Shown here in pieces: positions 25,364 to 32,196 of a DNA stretch of 64,000 bases. Source of the stretch: a virus. The position numbers and the translations under genes are program-made. Every line of letters starts with the position of its first letter. The first letter of the stretch is position 1. The notes under the pieces were generated by a model, which was not told where the DNA came from, made no database searches, and worked only from the letters and a program-made list of their open reading frames with translations. The stretch covers positions 1 through 64,000 of the IMG/VR virus record IMGVR_UViG_3300032313_001281; one strand, 5' to 3'.

Positions 25364-25393
25364 AAAAAACCCCGGAGTTGTTAGTTCCAGGGT
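25364..25393 (-). terminator. Probable terminator between promoter transcript and small gene
   Basis: An 8-base-pair stem with one mismatch (ACCCTGGA / TCCGGGGT on the minus strand) followed by TTTTTT. It would end or attenuate the transcript starting near 25521, before the 57-residue gene and tRNAs. Confidence 0.55.
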
Positions 25394-25419
25394 CTTTGAA
25401 TATGATATAATATGCTATA

Positions 25420-25521
25420 CTATTCGTTGCCCTGAATTTTTTCTTCACAAATGGACCATAGACCCACACTCCCATTTAAATTGGGTTGTGGTACAAGATG
25501 GGCGACTTTGCGATTCAACAT
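25420..25521 (-). CDS. Possible 33-residue leaderless ORF (alternatively a short ncRNA)
   Basis: An ATG at 25521 lies six bases after a consensus -10 box and opens a 33-codon frame (MLNRKVAHLVPQPNLNGSVG...) ending with TAG. No ribosome site is possible if transcription starts at the usual distance. The same transcript, about 155 bases to the terminator at 25364, contains a palindrome CCCATTTAAATTGGG and could equally be a small RNA. No known family. Confidence 0.3.
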   Translation of the reverse strand: MLNRKVAHLVPQPNLNGSVGLWSICEEKIQGNE

Positions 25522-25527
25522 AGTAGT

Positions 25528-25556
25528 ATTATATATGATTATTTATACCTTGTCAA
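25528..25556 (-). promoter_or_regulatory. Sigma70 consensus promoter (TTGACA - 17 - TATAAT)
   Basis: Minus-strand TTGACA (25556-25551), 17-base spacer, TATAAT (25533-25528). It drives the tRNA unit. The spacer contains TATAAATA, which resembles a T4 late -10 box. The divergent plus-strand radical SAM gene starts 25 bases to the right. Confidence 0.82.
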
Positions 25557-25567
25557 CCTGGGCTATC

Positions 25568-25575
25568 CATAAATA
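25568..25575 (+). promoter_or_regulatory. T4-late-like -10 element (CATAAATA)
   Basis: CATAAATA lies exactly five bases before the ATG at 25581. With T4 late spacing, transcription would begin at the A of the start codon. No Shine-Dalgarno sequence is seen. One mismatch to TATAAATA. Confidence 0.4.
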
Positions 25576-25580
25576 TTCCT

Positions 25581-26609
25581 ATGCTTGATCTAGCCGATGT
25601 ACGTCAAGTTCAAATTGAACTAACCACCCGTTGCAATGCCCGTTGTCCAATGTGTATGAGAAACTATCGTGGATACGATTACAACAGCGGGTATCCTGAG
25701 ACTGAACTTTCTTTGGAAGATATCAAAAAAATATTACCTGTTGAATTTTTAAAACAGTTGACCAAATGCATCAGCTTCAATGGTAATTTGGGAGATTTTG
25801 GTCTGGCACGCGATGCTCAAGAAATTGTGCATTATTTAACAGACTTGGATGTTCCGGTCCGTATCAACACCAATGGCAGCATGCGCACACCCGATTGGTG
25901 GGCCAATTTGGCCAGACCCGAAGTCACAATTGGTTTTGCACTGGATGGCATTGATCAACCTACGCATGCTCTGTATCGTCAAGACACAAATTGGGATACA
26001 GTTATAAAAAATGCCAAAGCATTTATATCTGCTGGGGGTAAAGCCATTTGGAGATTCATTCCCTTTGATCACAATCGTCATCAAGAATCTGCTTGCCGGC
26101 AAATGGCCCAGGACCTGGGATTTGCCATATTTGAAAACATTGATGAAGGCCGCAATCGTGGTGCTGTGTATACAAGATCGGGAGAATTCAGTCACTGGCT
26201 AGGGGAACCGTGGACTGAACAAGAAAGAATCAATCCTACTCCAGTGAAGCAGTTGCTTGACCATCATGTTACTTGGTTTGATACTAAAACCGTGCTGTCA
26301 GAAAAAGACACTCAACCACTGAATTTAATCTGTCAACACAAACGTCTTGAAGAGATATACATAGCTGCCGACGGCACAGTGTGGCCTTGTTGTTTTTTAG
26401 GGTTTTATCCGGCTACCATGCACCATCCTGGCAACAGTCAGTTGGCACCTCTGGTGGCAGAAAACAATGCCTTGGAATATGATCTAGCTCACTGTATGGC
26501 CTGGTTTAGCAGAGTAGAAGAAACCTGGAGCAAAAACAGCATAGCTGAAGGGCGTCTGTATGGGTGTGTGAACAGTTGCGCAAACAATAAATCAAATTAC
26601 CCTGGGTGA
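25581..26609 (+). CDS. Radical SAM/SPASM-like protein (plus strand)
   Basis: 342 residues with CNARCPMC (Cys18, Cys22, Cys25), the FNGNLGDFGL segment in place of GGEP, and a Cys pair near the C-terminus (AADGTVWPCCFLG and YGCVNSC) typical of a SPASM domain. Plus orientation inside a minus-strand genome and an apparent late-type start make it a likely moron. No ribosome site is present. Substrate unknown; the glycan-enzyme cluster follows on the opposite strand. Confidence 0.85.
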   Translation: MLDLADVRQVQIELTTRCNARCPMCMRNYRGYDYNSGYPETELSLEDIKKILPVEFLKQLTKCISFNGNLGDFGLARDAQEIVHYLTDLDVPVRINTNGSMRTPDWWANLARPEVTIGFALDGIDQPTHALYRQDTNWDTVIKNAKAFISAGGKAIWRFIPFDHNRHQESACRQMAQDLGFAIFENIDEGRNRGAVYTRSGEFSHWLGEPWTEQERINPTPVKQLLDHHVTWFDTKTVLSEKDTQPLNLICQHKRLEEIYIAADGTVWPCCFLGFYPATMHHPGNSQLAPLVAENNALEYDLAHCMAWFSRVEETWSKNSIAEGRLYGCVNSCANNKSNYPG

Positions 26610-26626
26610 TTGATACCACAATAACA

Positions 26627-27442
26627 TTATTGTATGCTGTGGTCCTGAGTTATGCGTCTATGCCAATTTTCAGCTATGAGCTCTTGACTGTAGGGACTGC
26701 CATGATAGCCTGGATCTTGGCCTTCAAAGCTGTTGTTGCCAGTGAGTGGTAACACACTTTCGCGTTCATTGAGCATGATATATTGATCGGGCAACATGCT
26801 AGGAAAGGCTTGACGCCATTGCTTGGTATTGTCGGGATCCCATGGCCATAGCAGACTGGGTTGTACAAAAAATGCCAGGCCATCAAAATACATCTGCAAG
26901 ATGCCTTCCACAATGATCCATTCGTCTTGTTGTTTTTTCCAGTTGCTGTCATACAGCTGGTCAATGTAGTATTTCATTGCTGTTTGAGTTTCTTTGGGAA
27001 TTAGATCCAAGCGATATGGATGCGTTCCGTTGTCGGCCAAAGTAAAAATAGTCTCGCATATCATGTTTGCCGGTTCGTTGCCATAGTTCACATTGCGAAT
27101 GCCGGCCAGGCGATCATACCCGTTGCCTAGCGCACGATTTTGCAAGTGGTTCTGTAGATGATTTTGATCGCGCTGTGTTTGTTTGGGCCATTCAAAGTTG
27201 GCACCACGGGCAGGAATTTCCATCCGGTCCCAGAATGTGGGAGTCACAATGGCAAAGTCCGGACGCTGTCTGCGGATTTCTTCCATTTGGATCCTGATGC
27301 CACCATTGGAGCATCCTTGCCGGGCTAGATTGGTCAGACGCCAGCCCAGGCGGTGGGCCAGACGTTCGCTCCAGCTGGTGCCAGGTAATTTTTGACTGGG
27401 TGCGCTGTAACTGCAACCTGCTACCATTAGGTGTTTTTGCAT
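26627..27442 (-). CDS. SGNH-hydrolase-like protein
   Basis: 271 residues. Block I HLMVAGCSYSAPS and the second block NLARQGCSNGGIR correspond to SGNH family positions for Ser and Gly/Asn. TPTFWDRMEIP is a third conserved stretch seen in the phage paralogs. The tail has an ENWHRR segment that could supply the His. It is the largest of the group. It overlaps the PIG-L deacetylase gene by 16 bases, suggesting joint action on an acylated glycan. Exact reaction unknown. Confidence 0.55.
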   Translation of the reverse strand: MQKHLMVAGCSYSAPSQKLPGTSWSERLAHRLGWRLTNLARQGCSNGGIRIQMEEIRRQRPDFAIVTPTFWDRMEIPARGANFEWPKQTQRDQNHLQNHLQNRALGNGYDRLAGIRNVNYGNEPANMICETIFTLADNGTHPYRLDLIPKETQTAMKYYIDQLYDSNWKKQQDEWIIVEGILQMYFDGLAFFVQPSLLWPWDPDNTKQWRQAFPSMLPDQYIMLNERESVLPLTGNNSFEGQDPGYHGSPYSQELIAENWHRRITQDHSIQ

Positions 27443-27945
27443 GTGATATACTCGTTGGTATGTGTGTTTGAATGAAATCCAGCAATTACATCTCTATGCA
27501 AGGGCAGTTCTTCTAAGCTGTAACAACCAGGTTCTATAGAGTATTTAACAGTGCCAGATCCGGGTCCTGCAAAAGTCACACGGTGTGGATGCCCTGCTGT
27601 GGCCTGATTCACAAACACATGATGCAGATGTCCATAGTCGCCTTGCTCATTGTGTGTGAGTATCAAATCGTAATTTGAAATGATATCGCCAATTTCTTTG
27701 CGAGCCTGTGCTTCATCAAAGCTGATGCGTTTATTTTCGATGTCGTGCCAGTCATCTCGATAGCCCAAAAATACTGTTGGTATGTTTCTGCGATTCCAAA
27801 ACTGTCGGAATTCTTGTGCCCGTGGTTGCCAATCACAGTAGGTAAGATAACATATGGTCCATTCATGTTCGGGATGATTGTGTATGTAACTGTAGGCAAA
27901 TATCACACAGTCATCCGGGTGCGCCACCATGGCCATGGCTTTCAT
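27427..27945 (-). CDS. PIG-L/LmbE-type de-N-acetylase
   Basis: 172 residues. The zinc motif AHPDD is at residues 8-12, and THNEQGDYGHLHHVFVN supplies the second His pair. Members remove N-acetyl groups from GlcNAc-containing substrates. It is short for the family but retains both ends. Linked by overlaps to the SGNH gene on one side and a sulfotransferase-like gene on the other. Substrate likely a nucleotide sugar or glycolipid. Confidence 0.88.
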   Translation of the reverse strand: MKAMAMVAHPDDCVIFAYSYIHNHPEHEWTICYLTYCDWQPRAQEFRQFWNRRNIPTVFLGYRDDWHDIENKRISFDEAQARKEIGDIISNYDLILTHNEQGDYGHLHHVFVNQATAGHPHRVTFAGPGSGTVKYSIEPGCYSLEELPLHRDVIAGFHSNTHTNEYITCKNT

Positions 27946-28574
27946 GCCAGATAAGTTCCGTTGGTTGTTGATCTAAAAAGATTGTGTAAATCCTGCCAGT
28001 TAGTGATCCAATCTTTGAAGTTGTGGGGACTGGGTCTATTGATTTTGCCCACCTTGTTTCCGTCATAGTAGATGCCCAGGGTGTTGGCTATATGCACCAC
28101 GCCGTGATGCATTATATCTTCATAGTATATGGTGACAACTTTTTTGAAATTATCAAAGTTGCCATTGGGCCATGAACTATAAGACCGCAACACTGACAGA
28201 AATTTTTGTTCCGACACAACAGTGGGCAATGCTGGTTTATCTGTGTAGTCCTTGCCATTCCATTCTTGTGTGATTTCCGCCACCAATAAACTAATGGTCT
28301 GCGCAAATTTGTCTTTTCGATCACTCAAAATCAAAATTGCATGTTCTGGGTCAATTCCCAAGTTTGCGACAGTGAGATTCAAATTGTGTGTGTGTATGAC
28401 AATATTTTGATCTGTATCATAACTTTCGTAAGGCTGGGGATTTTTAGGATGCCAATAACATTGGGCATTGCCCAGCCCTCCTGCTGTGTTGCCCACGCCA
28501 GACATTGCTTCAAGAATGATATGGCTGCCGGTTCTACCGGGAGTATTAATAATGTAAGTTTCTCTGGTATTCAT
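27942..28574 (-). CDS. Sulfotransferase-like P-loop protein (tentative)
   Basis: 210 residues. The N-terminus TYIINTPGRTGSHIILEAM matches a PAPS-binding loop (T-x-G-R-T-G-S) of sulfotransferases, followed by ILILSDRKDKFAQTISLLVA, comparable to the second PAPS-contact segment with an Arg and nearby Ser. This supports transfer of a sulfo group to a sugar, but the acceptor region is not recognisable. It overlaps neighbours by 4 bases at each end. Confidence 0.6.
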   Translation of the reverse strand: MNTRETYIINTPGRTGSHIILEAMSGVGNTAGGLGNAQCYWHPKNPQPYESYDTDQNIVIHTHNLNLTVANLGIDPEHAILILSDRKDKFAQTISLLVAEITQEWNGKDYTDKPALPTVVSEQKFLSVLRSYSSWPNGNFDNFKKVVTIYYEDIMHHGVVHIANTLGIYYDGNKVGKINRPSPHNFKDWITNWQDLHNLFRSTTNGTYLA

Positions 28575-29410
28575 ACCAGGTCTTGAGCTGTGGCAAGCCC
28601 ATGAGTCAACAACAGATTCTTGTAATGGTTGCGTTGGTCTTGACTCATCTGTGCCCAGGCATATCTATGCACACTCACAGTCAGATTATCTGGGTCGTGC
28701 ATCAACTTCAATTTTTCATCAATTTGGTGCGTTTGATTGCGACACAAGTTACATACGGTATAAGGATTAGTCAAACTATAGAACTTGTCCATCGACCCGT
28801 GCAACAGCAGATTGAATCCAACATACAACAAATATTCAGTTACCATGCCTTGTTTTTGAAACCAATCGCTGAATTTTTCACCGGTTCGAGAATGAATTTC
28901 ATCTAACATTTTTCTTATAGTTTGACCATGGAAGAAAAATGGAACACCCGATGAGCCACCATTTTTGGTGAGTTTCACATCAAACAAGTGTCCCACAATT
29001 TTGGCGCTGGTGTCAAATACTTCTGGTATTGGCATGGTGCCACCGATAGGTTTGCCCTCAGGTAATACCAAATCCAATGTAACGGGTTTTACTATTATGG
29101 TTTTGGCATCTAGGATCATGATGAATTCATTTTCACTGTGGGCAGCTCCAAGAACCTTTAAGGCTTGTTGGCTTACCCAACCATCATCCACATACCAATC
29201 TGCTAGGGCACTTCTATGCAACACACGCACACAATTTTGTAAAGGTCCCCACCATGTTTTGTCAATCAAATCAACAACTTGGGGATCATCGTTGACCACA
29301 ACAAATATATTCTTTATACCTATGTGCTGGCAATTTTTAGAAATGCTTTCAGCCTGAACCTTTAAAATAGGCAGTTCGGGTTTAAAAACCACAGTCAATG
29401 TGTCAATCAT
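28571..29410 (-). CDS. GT-A-type glycosyltransferase-like protein (DUF6492-like)
   Basis: 279 residues from the ATG at 29410; the in-frame upstream segment runs into a terminator and is excluded. The start MIDTLTVVFKPELPIL and the central EFIMILDAKTIIV (a DxD-like position) fit a GT-A fold, and WVSQQALKVLGAA precedes it. Later segments KNGGSSGVPFFF and TEYLLYVGF are characteristic of DUF6492 as I recall it. Part of the PIG-L, sulfotransferase-like and SGNH group. Start lies five bases after a T4-late-like box. Confidence 0.65.
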   Translation of the reverse strand: MIDTLTVVFKPELPILKVQAESISKNCQHIGIKNIFVVVNDDPQVVDLIDKTWWGPLQNCVRVLHRSALADWYVDDGWVSQQALKVLGAAHSENEFIMILDAKTIIVKPVTLDLVLPEGKPIGGTMPIPEVFDTSAKIVGHLFDVKLTKNGGSSGVPFFFHGQTIRKMLDEIHSRTGEKFSDWFQKQGMVTEYLLYVGFNLLLHGSMDKFYSLTNPYTVCNLCRNQTHQIDEKLKLMHDPDNLTVSVHRYAWAQMSQDQRNHYKNLLLTHGLATAQDLV

Positions 29411-29415
29411 CTTTT

Positions 29416-29423
29416 TACTTATA
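29416..29423 (-). promoter_or_regulatory. T4-late-like -10 element (TATAAGTA)
   Basis: Minus-strand TATAAGTA is separated from the ATG at 29410 by exactly five bases (AAAAG). With T4 late spacing (-13 to -6) this gives a leaderless mRNA. Confidence 0.45.
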
Positions 29424-29455
29424 CAAAAAAAGCCCCCTAAGGAGCTTTTTTGTAT
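29421..29455 (-). terminator. Terminator downstream of the Gcw_chp gene
   Basis: A long A/T-flanked stem (ATACAAAAAAG-C / G-CTTTTTTGTAT) with a CCCCTAAGGA loop region and T runs on both strands. It ends the Gcw_chp transcript before the glycosyltransferase-like gene. Confidence 0.75.
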
Positions 29456-29467
29456 CACTTTTAAAAA

Positions 29468-30208
29468 TCAATTAAAAGTTTTTGTCAACCCAACTACCAC
29501 TGCGTTCTTGTAGAGCTTTTGGCCCGATACAGTGTTGGCAGTTTCAAAGGCGCCGGTTGTGCCAGTATTGGTGAAATACTTGACACTGACGTCATACTCT
29601 CGTGGTAAGCTGTAAACAAACCCAGCATTGATGTCATTGTAATCATATGCTGAACTGTTGGCCACATTGGTACGACCATAGTGAGCAACCACAGCAAGAT
29701 TCTTGATCACAGGAACTGGTAACTTGCCATCAACTTGTGTATAGTTGGTGCCACGAGCATTGGCTGTACCGAAGTAACCGTTGCCCAAGGTTTGGCTATA
29801 CTTGGCAGAAATAATATCTTTGTAACCCAATCCAACATAGCCTTCATAGGTGTCAAAGCCGGAGCCAGTTGAGGCTGATGTGGCGGCACGTGGATAGAAA
29901 TAGTTGTAGCTACCAACGTCAACGCTGATACCTTTAAAAATTTCTTTCTTGTAACCGGCATAGAGGTCGCTTTCTAAGCCTGCACCTGAAGTGTAGACTT
30001 GGCTAGAAACCGAGCTGTTCCAGTTACCAACGTAGAAGCCACTCTTGGTTGCATAGTCAATGCCGCCCTGAACTGCAGGAGCATTTTGGGTTTGGCTAAC
30101 ACCGCGGAAACGGTAGTCGCTGGTCAAACCTAAATTGCCAGTGAGTTGAGCTTGAGCCGAGGCAACAAAGCCAGCGGACAAGGCTAATGCGATTAATAAT
30201 TTTTTCAT
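29468..30208 (-). CDS. Gcw_chp family outer-membrane beta-barrel protein
   Basis: 246 residues with a clear signal peptide (KKLLIALALSAGFVASAQAQ). The mature start NLGLTSDYRFRGVSQ is the Gcw_chp/PF09694 signature. Alternating aromatic strands run to the C-terminus VVVGLTKTFN, whose final Phe-Asn is typical of outer-membrane barrels. Similar proteins occur in T4-like phages (recollection) and Proteobacteria. It could change host envelope permeability or receptor exposure. A clean AAAAGGAAAAT site precedes the start, and it is a single-gene unit with its own terminator. Confidence 0.9.
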   Translation of the reverse strand: MKKLLIALALSAGFVASAQAQLTGNLGLTSDYRFRGVSQTQNAPAVQGGIDYATKSGFYVGNWNSSVSSQVYTSGAGLESDLYAGYKKEIFKGISVDVGSYNYFYPRAATSASTGSGFDTYEGYVGLGYKDIISAKYSQTLGNGYFGTANARGTNYTQVDGKLPVPVIKNLAVVAHYGRTNVANSSAYDYNDINAGFVYSLPREYDVSVKYFTNTGTTGAFETANTVSGQKLYKNAVVVGLTKTFN

Positions 30209-30286
30209 GCTTGAGATTTTCCTTTTAGAAGAATGCTGGACGATCGCCCAACAAATTATTTAGTGGTTATCACTGACGGACCAACA

Positions 30287-30312
30287 AAAAAGCCTGATTT
30301 CTCAGGCTTTTT
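30287..30312 (-). terminator. Rho-independent terminator of the tmRNA gene
   Basis: An 11-base-pair stem (AAAAAGCCTGA / TCAGGCTTTTT) with a 4-base loop and a T run on the minus strand, right after the tmRNA coding piece. Confidence 0.88.
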
Positions 30313-30645
30313 AGACTAGTTTGGGTGACAAGGCATAGTTGCCCCGGAGATCATGCCGCTAAGGCAAAGACCTCGTTATTAGATGCGTTTGCATTTAATA
30401 GAGTTGCTTGATTTACAGTCATCGCCTACTGTGTAGATCCTGTTCATACTTGTTGCCACGTCGAAACTGTGTATGGCCCATCAAAAGCATATTGTAACGC
30501 GAACAAGAGTGAGTCGTTCCAAGTCGCCAGATCAACAAACACATTTCTGCGTTGTTCTCGCACCTGCAATATGCTTTTGGTGGACCATTCGGGCACTGCC
30601 CCCGAGTCCGCAACACCTTTCTGTCAAGGCATTAAACTACAATTC
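30313..30645 (-). ncRNA. ssrA: Circularly permuted two-piece tmRNA gene (ssrA)
   Basis: tmRNA rescues stalled ribosomes and tags the nascent protein for proteolysis. On the minus strand the acceptor piece comes first. It has a T-type stem TCGGG/CCCGA, the acceptor 3' strand ATGGTCC, then A and CCA at 30581-30578. A processed segment follows, bracketed by the 12-base inverted repeat AAAAGCATATTG (30578-30567 and 30494-30483). The coding piece starts near 30479 with GGGCCAT, pairing with ATGGTCC over seven positions (one G-T). GCAACA (30456-30451) pairs with TGTTGC (30615-30610) as helix P2. The tag frame 30392-30351 reads ANASNNEVFALAA then TGA. The T loop is GGCAGTG, without TTC. A consensus promoter and a terminator flank it. 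Mature ends are estimates. Confidence 0.93.
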
Positions 30646-30651
30646 TTTAAT

Positions 30652-30680
30652 ATTATACGACACACCTATTTATGTGTCAA
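30652..30680 (-). promoter_or_regulatory. Perfect sigma70 promoter of the tmRNA gene
   Basis: Minus-strand TTGACA (30680-30675), 17-base spacer, TATAAT (30657-30652): both hexamers match consensus. Predicted start near 30645. Confidence 0.92.
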
Positions 30681-30719
30681 CCAGATCCGACCCACCACCA
30701 CGTTTTGAGAACGTGGAAA

Positions 30720-30788
30720 CTATAATACCAACAAGAATACCACAACAACAATGACCACACCAATGGCCCAACTGTAGTCTTGATTCAT
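30720..30788 (-). CDS. Tiny membrane protein (22 residues)
   Basis: MNQDYSWAIG followed by an uninterrupted hydrophobic run (VVIVVVVFLLVL), ending TAG. It starts in a GAATGA overlap with the stop of the preceding tiny gene and has GGAGGG seven bases before the ATG, a strong sign that it is translated. A single transmembrane helix is likely; function unknown. Confidence 0.5.
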   Translation of the reverse strand: MNQDYSWAIGVVIVVVVFLLVL

Positions 30789-30868
30789 TCGTTATCCCTC
30801 CATGCCTTCAACTCAATCATGGCATACAACAACAGGGACACTGCAATTATGGAAAACATGATCAACAT
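30785..30868 (-). CDS. Tiny membrane protein (27 residues)
   Basis: Starts MLIMFSIIAVSLLLYAMIEL and ends KAWRDNE: one transmembrane helix with a charged tail. The ATG lies one base after the stop of the 57-residue gene, with AAAGG upstream, and its own stop overlaps the next tiny gene. Membrane mini-proteins of this type can be lysis or transport accessories; no homology is recognised. Confidence 0.5.
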   Translation of the reverse strand: MLIMFSIIAVSLLLYAMIELKAWRDNE

Positions 30869-30869
30869 G

Positions 30870-31043
30870 TTAATTGTAACCTTTGATGTTTTTGCCGTCA
30901 ATCTTAGGATTGCCTCGTACAATCGCGTTTTCAAGTCGACGGTTGCGATCACGTTCGGGCGGTAACGGCCCACAACCTAACCTTGCCCACTCATCATCTG
31001 AGTAGTAGTAGCTTTCCACCGGTAGTTTCTTTTGCTGTCCCAT
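30870..31043 (-). CDS. Small hypothetical protein (57 residues)
   Basis: From the ATG at 31043, which lies five bases after a TATAAATA box; the in-frame ATG at 31070 is inside the terminator and is rejected. The sequence MGQQKKLPVESYYYSDDEW, then GPLPPERDRNRRLENAI, is hydrophilic and basic in the middle. It heads a unit with two tiny membrane proteins. Function unknown. Confidence 0.6.
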   Translation of the reverse strand: MGQQKKLPVESYYYSDDEWARLGCGPLPPERDRNRRLENAIVRGNPKIDGKNIKGYN

Positions 31044-31048
31044 AAAAA

Positions 31049-31056
31049 TATTTATA
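31049..31056 (-). promoter_or_regulatory. T4-late-like promoter element (TATAAATA)
   Basis: Exact TATAAATA on the minus strand, five bases (TTTTT) before the ATG at 31043, so the predicted mRNA starts at the start codon. Confidence 0.55.
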
Positions 31057-31059
31057 AAA

Positions 31060-31080
31060 AAACCCACCATTGGTGGGTTT
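31060..31080 (-). terminator. Rho-independent terminator
   Basis: A 9-base-pair stem (AAACCCACC / GGTGGGTTT) with a 3-base loop and a T run on the minus strand, ending the DctP-like transcript. Confidence 0.85.
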
Positions 31081-31100
31081 TATTTGATGCGTCTAATCGA

Positions 31101-32057
31101 TCAAGCCTTGCGGATACGTTGAATTAGATTGTCAGCAAATGTGCTTTCAAATTCAGCATACACTGACTGCATCTTGTCCTTCATTGATGCTGTTTCTTCT
31201 GCGGTAGGCTCATACACCGTCTTGCCTTCACTGATCAAACGATCACGTGCTTGGATACCATCAACAATTGTGGTTTGACGTTCGTTACGGCCGGCTTGGA
31301 TAGCGGCTGTCTTGATCACTGCTTTGACTTCTGCACTGAGACTGTCCCAGAAACGATCACCAATTATCATTGTGGTCAAGAACAAGCTGTGCTTGCTGTC
31401 AACAACACTTTGGATTACATCGTTCTGGTTCAACGGATAGATGCGGCTATACACTGTGTCATTACCGTTGCAATCGCCACGGGCCACGTGTTCACGTGCT
31501 TCTTCAGTTTCGCAAATGAATGGCTCAACGCCACTCATGGTACGGATCACAGCACGGCCCACTGGGTTACGATTTGAACGTAGTTTTTCACCAGTCAAGT
31601 CGGCCAATGTGCTCACTGGCTTGTTCACGCCCAAGCAACGGAAGCCGCCCGAGTATGTGTAAGCAAGTCCGCGAACATTGCTGTTGTCTGTGAGTTTGGC
31701 TAACAAAGTTTCGCCAACTTCACCTTCAAGCACACGGCTAGCATGGTCATGATCGTTGAAAATGTAAGGCATTTCAAACGCCAAGAAATCGTGTTCATAA
31801 TGTTCAGCCAACCAAGTGGTGTACATCTGACTCATTTCAATTTTGCCCTGTTCCATCAGGTCTAACAAATCGTGCTTAGTGACTACAATGCCATCGTTAT
31901 ACCTGGCACTGTATTCACCCAACGTCATAACTTCAATTTCAATTTTCTCTGCAGATTGCTGTGCATTGATTTCTTTTTCAAAATCTTGTGCTGCACGTAC
32001 AAACAAGCTGAGTGGCTCGTGGGCAATAACCCAACGAATTTTAGTAGTTTTGCTCAT
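31101..32057 (-). CDS. DctP-like TRAP substrate-binding protein without signal peptide
   Basis: 318 residues. The family features are present: FEMPYIFNDHDHASRVLEGEVG, GLAYTYSGGFRCLGVNKPVSTLADLTGEKLR and a long C-terminal helix region. TRAP binding proteins capture organic acids in the periplasm. This one begins MSKTTKIRWVIAHEP with no hydrophobic signal segment, so it probably stays in the cytoplasm or uses another route. DctP-like proteins have been seen in marine T4-like phages (recollection). A good AAGGAG site precedes the start, after a structured 139-base leader. Confidence 0.85.
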   Translation of the reverse strand: MSKTTKIRWVIAHEPLSLFVRAAQDFEKEINAQQSAEKIEIEVMTLGEYSARYNDGIVVTKHDLLDLMEQGKIEMSQMYTTWLAEHYEHDFLAFEMPYIFNDHDHASRVLEGEVGETLLAKLTDNSNVRGLAYTYSGGFRCLGVNKPVSTLADLTGEKLRSNRNPVGRAVIRTMSGVEPFICETEEAREHVARGDCNGNDTVYSRIYPLNQNDVIQSVVDSKHSLFLTTMIIGDRFWDSLSAEVKAVIKTAAIQAGRNERQTTIVDGIQARDRLISEGKTVYEPTAEETASMKDKMQSVYAEFESTFADNLIQRIRKA

Positions 32058-32115
32058 TTAAAATGAACTCCTTAATTATTAGTTGCTTACGACAGTGTCG
32101 CATACGGTCGGCGTC

Positions 32116-32152
32116 CCAGTGTATCACACTGGTAAAAGGGTATCACTACCCT
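32116..32152 (-). promoter_or_regulatory. Two adjacent hairpins in the DctP leader
   Basis: CCAGTGT-GAT-ACACTGG (7 base pairs) and AGGGTA-GTGA-TACCCT (6 base pairs) lie four bases apart and share GTGATAC. They stand between the TctC-B stop and the DctP-like start, and no other feature is visible in that gap. They could be processing, attenuation or ligand-sensing structures. Confidence 0.45.
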
Positions 32153-32196
32153 AAGCGTCTTTATTTCCGACGTCAGAAGAACCCGGCGTTGCAATA

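Noticed and set aside
28571-29458. Longer form of the DUF6492-like protein
   Set aside because: The extra N-terminus is translated terminator sequence.
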